This document shows positions 60,574-64,000 of a DNA stretch of 64,000 bases, piece after piece (the first letter of the stretch is position 1; each line of letters begins with the position of its first letter). The notes beneath the pieces are model-generated. The model was not told where the DNA came from. It saw only the letters and a list, made by a program, of their open reading frames with translations, and did not search any database. A program made the translations under genes and the position numbers. Source of the DNA: Physcomitrium patens (taxonomy: Eukaryota; Streptophyta; Bryopsida; Funariales; Funariaceae); NCBI RefSeq assembly GCF_000002425.4, contig NC_037254.1, positions 21,298,115-21,362,114 of the forward strand, in the 5' to 3' direction.

Positions 60574-60588
60574 TGGTATTAGAGCATC
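60574..60588 (+). other. Copia primer-binding site
   Basis: TGGTATTAGAGCATC is one step from the common plant site complementary to the initiator-methionine tRNA 3' end (TGGTATCAGAGC). It lies directly after a CA end and before gag-like sequence. Confidence 0.7.
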
Positions 60589-63300
60589 AAGGTCCTTTAG
60601 CTAGTTTTTTTCTCTACTAATTGATGTTGAAGAGGAATCAATTGTTGTTTATAGATTGAGTACTAAACAAGGATACAAGATGACAACAAAATATGATATA
60701 TAGCTAATATAAGTTTTGATTTTTTAGTAGAATTAAATCAAAATTTATTAATTCCAAGAAGTGGAATCAATAGATATGTACATTTTTGACTTATAAGCTA
60801 TTAGGCTCTATTACTAACATAATGTGGAAGTTCAAGATTCAGGCTATATTAGAAAAGAAAGACTTTTGGAAATTTGTAGAAGCACTACCAAATGACTTGA
60901 TTTCTAGGTCAATTTTTATGAAGCTATTTGATCTAAGAGACATCAATGTTGTTAAAAAGTTGAAAAAATGTGCCTTTTCTGTTATACAATTATCAATTAG
61001 AGATAACATTTTTTTCTTCATACTCAGCATTTCTTATCAAAGAGAAGGCTAGAGGTATGTATAAACAAAGTACAATGTCAAAAAAATTGTGAAAAAATTA
61101 GTAATTTAAAAAAAAAAATCTAACTTAAGAATAGAAGAAGGTGCCAACAAAAGAGAATTCCTCACTAAAGTAAAAATCTTTATCAATGTCTTTAATAATT
61201 GAAAGAATATTTTTAATTTGAGAGGTTGCCCTTATAATGGCAATCTCCAACTACAAAACATAGATACTTGACACCAAAGCAAACTAACATATTATTGATA
61301 ATTCTCAACCACTTTACCAACTCCAATATGATATTAATCTAATCTCAATATGCATAGCTAGCAAATATTCATACTTAGTTCAAGGATGAAATCTCAATAT
61401 GGATTCGAGAGAAGACAAATAAAATCCATCATGCACATATTCTATGAAATAGATATGATCCAAAACTTACTTTTTATGGGAAAACTCACTAATAATTTTC
61501 TACTTATATGTTTTTATACTAAACAATGTCTTATAGTTATAAAAGATCCAAAATCAATGATAGTTGCAAGTGACCTCAAGGACAACAATTCCAAGCTCTA
61601 CTACCTCTTACTAACAAATTCACTTAACGTCAACTCATATGATCTATTCCTCACCAAACAAATTGACCAAGTTTAATTCTAGCATAGAATATTAGGCTAC
61701 ATTGGATAAAAGAATTTCTACCACATATCTCACAATAATTTAGTGACAAGGATACCAAAACTACCCATAGTGGCAATAATCTATAAATATTACCAAAAAA
61801 GATGTTAAAGTCAAAAGCTTCTTTAATGAAAAAAGAAATATTTGAGCTAAATAATTTTAAAATTCATTCACTCTAATTTTTATGGACCTTTCATCTTAGC
61901 ATCAAAAAATAACTCTCATTATTTATGACTAAGATTGATAACTTCTTTAAAAAGTCTTGACTCTACTTTCTTAAGAAAAAATCAAATGCCCTCTTTAAGT
62001 TTCAAGAATTCAAGAAAGTAGTAGAAAAAAAAAGAAAAATACAAATAAAGATATTACAAATGGATAGAATAAAAAAATATTCTAGATGTTTGCATAAAAA
62101 ATTGAATTACTATATAACTTATCACTTCACTTACATCTAAGTAGAACAACATTTTTGAGAAAAAAAACCAAACTATCTTTAATAGGATCTAAAGCATGAC
62201 TCAATAGACCAAAATATCGACATCCCTTTGGATAGAAATTGTTAACACTGCCAACATGCTCATCAATATCTCTTCCATTAAAGCCAATGCAAGATTTACA
62301 ATCAAATATGTATTTAGTAATAATAAGCCTCATCTTTTCTTCTTACATACTTATAGATGTAATTCATTTGTTTTTATTTTGAAAGAGGAGAAAAAATCAA
62401 AGCTATCTCCTAGACCTAGCAAATGCATGCTGCTAAGCTATAACAACCAATCAAAGGTATTTTGATGCTACAATTTCCAAACATACAAAATTATCATCTT
62501 TCAAAATGTTATTTTTGATGAATAATACTTCAATAGAGCTAATGATAATACTCAAGGAAAATCCACTACATTCCACAACATTAGCTTTTTTGTCAAAGAT
62601 AATAATACTATACCAATACAACCACATCAAGTTCCAAAAGTAATATAAGATCACTTGCTAAAATTTGATATAAACAACTCACTACAAATAATTGCAAACT
62701 TAAAAATTAGTATTAATCTTCTACAACATACATTGGCACTACCACTAAGTTGTTCCATTATACAATAACAACATCCTCAATTCTAAATTAAATTTGCCAA
62801 CATGGCTAAAATCATCAAATCCACTAACTATATCAAAGCAAGGCATTTTTCTACTAACAAGCAATTATGCAAACTGAGTTAAATTCCATTCTCAAGAATG
62901 AAATATAGGACCTTTTCAACCTTCTACCTGGCCATAAATCTATTACTACAAAATAATTATTTGAATTAAAAAATAAAAATAATGATACAATTTCAATCTA
63001 TAAAATAAGGTTGATCATGCACAACTTTGGACAAGAAGAAGGTATCAATTATACAAAAATCTTTGCCCTTGTCATCAAATAAAACATCCTATGAGTCAAT
63101 ATAAGCAAAGCAATAAATAAGTAATAGAAATTCTATAGCTTTGTGTGAAGGCCGCTTTCATATATAGCTTAGTCAAGAAAATTGTATTGATAGAACAACC
63201 TACTAAATTTGAGGTTTAAGGTGTTAAGGACATGATATCCAAATAAATAACAACTCAATACACTCTTATGTTTATGAGCTAAAACAAACCTCCATTAATT
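60589..63300 (+). mobile_element. Decayed Ty1/copia retrotransposon
   Basis: Order of recognisable remnants, all plus strand and full of stops and frameshifts: gag (60786-61052, with WKFKIQAILEKKDFWKFVEA), a protease scrap near 61.26 kb (LDT), a pre-integrase segment (61386-61676, NLLFMGKLTNN and KLYYLL), an integrase zinc region and core (61.68-62.2 kb), and the integrase C-terminal end (62256-62465, with KEEKKSKLSPRPSKCMLLSY). The reverse transcriptase start follows at about 63.0-63.25 kb (NFGQEEGINYTKIFALVIK). Gag-integrase-RT order is diagnostic for Ty1/copia. RNase H and a 3' LTR are not seen, so it is truncated or extends in unrecognisable form. It lies on the 5' side of the TPP2 exons and may occupy a TPP2 intron. 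Confidence 0.82.
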
Positions 63301-63544
63301 AGAAGTTTATTTTAATTCACAATAAGTAAATTTACTATGTAATTCTTAGAAGTTGTAGCTAGTAATTAAATCTTAATTAAATTATTCTTTATTCTTCTTA
63401 AATCACCTAAGTAGACAATTAAAAACTCTACCACTAACTCACACTTACAATAATAAATCATAAAAAATTTCATGCATTGAAAATTCTATTTATGTATTAT
63501 ATTTTTTATTTTTATTATTATTTTTATTATTTAATCATTATTTA

Positions 63545-63575
<31 letters not shown>

Positions 63576-64000
63576 TTTAAATTAAACTTCATCTATTAAC
63601 AAAAACTTATCTTTAAATAATATTTTTATTCATATATGAGATTTCATTTGTACATATTTTCATCCAATTTTAATTATTCATCTAATTTAATTTAAGTTCA
63701 ATTCTTATTAATTTTATTCAAATATATCTTAAATTATCTTAATATGACTTCATCCATGAAGATTTCATTTGCCTTGCAATTTATACAACAAGAAGGCAAA
63801 TGTCAAAGGCTTTAACTTAAGGCATGACACCTTTGCTGTAATACTCCTTGACTGTCAAATTTCAAATTAGCCACCTCCTTAGCATTTGTGCTTGTAATGA
63901 GTAAGGCTTCTTGTACCTTCAATATGAGGTCTAATAACTTTATAAGGTTGATTGAATCCAAATGCTACTATGTGACTAATTCTAAATGGCCATCAATTTG
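63301..64000. other. AT-rich DNA at window end
   Basis: AT-rich with (ATT)n-like stretches at about 63.5 kb. The last 250 bases have more balanced composition, perhaps the edge of another element. Nothing is identifiable. Confidence 0.5.

Overview
The window looks like nuclear DNA of a land plant, most likely a moss. GC-richer islands with intron-containing or intronless plant genes (chalcone synthase, phenylalanine ammonia-lyase, eIF4E, dCMP deaminase, tripeptidyl-peptidase 2) sit in very AT-rich DNA full of TA microsatellites and decayed LTR retrotransposons. The intronless 397-residue chalcone synthase reads like the moss enzymes I remember. That species-level impression is memory only and was not tested.

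Layout. 1-11 kb: an unidentified multi-pass membrane protein (2207-3205, +), a lipid-phosphate-phosphatase-like PAP2 gene broken by three clustered nonsense codons (3996-4883, -), and a ten-exon dCMP deaminase gene (7786-10730, +). 11-24 kb: no recognisable protein; one block (about 14.6-18.8 kb) has gene-like composition and two G-boxes at its left edge. 24.06-36.98 kb: one composite Ty3/gypsy chromovirus structure bounded by the same 5-bp duplication (ATATG) and containing a near-perfect 3.54-kb inverted repeat of its pol region. 38.5-42.2 kb: gene-like composition with a Myb/SANT (trihelix-like) protein exon on the minus strand preceded by a 37-codon upstream ORF. 42.2-47.5 kb: AT-rich repeats. 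47.9-49.7 kb: a complete five-exon eIF4E gene. 50.7-54.1 kb: AT-rich. 54.1-58.0 kb: chalcone synthase (-) and phenylalanine ammonia-lyase (+), divergently transcribed from a shared 1.6-kb spacer. 57979-58078: a 100-N assembly gap. 58.15-59.17 kb: four exons of a tripeptidyl-peptidase 2 C-terminal region (-). 59.9-63.3 kb: a decayed Ty1/copia element.

How the genes relate. PAL makes cinnamate from phenylalanine, and CHS uses the downstream p-coumaroyl-CoA to start flavonoids, so the divergent pair links entry and branch enzymes of one pathway. PAL and TPP2 converge on the assembly gap; both lose their 3' parts there, and each has a one-base insertion within about 120 bp of the gap, which points to poor consensus at the contig ends.

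The most unusual object is the chromovirus composite. Two internal junctions carry CCTAA in opposite orientations next to LTR termini, as expected for self-integration with inversion. The outer LTRs share a normal target duplication. The two pol arms are nearly identical, sharing the same nonsense codons, while sequence just outside them is visibly more diverged. This fits an old autointegrated copy recombined into a resident element, with later arm-to-arm gene conversion. Transcription across it would give a long hairpin RNA.
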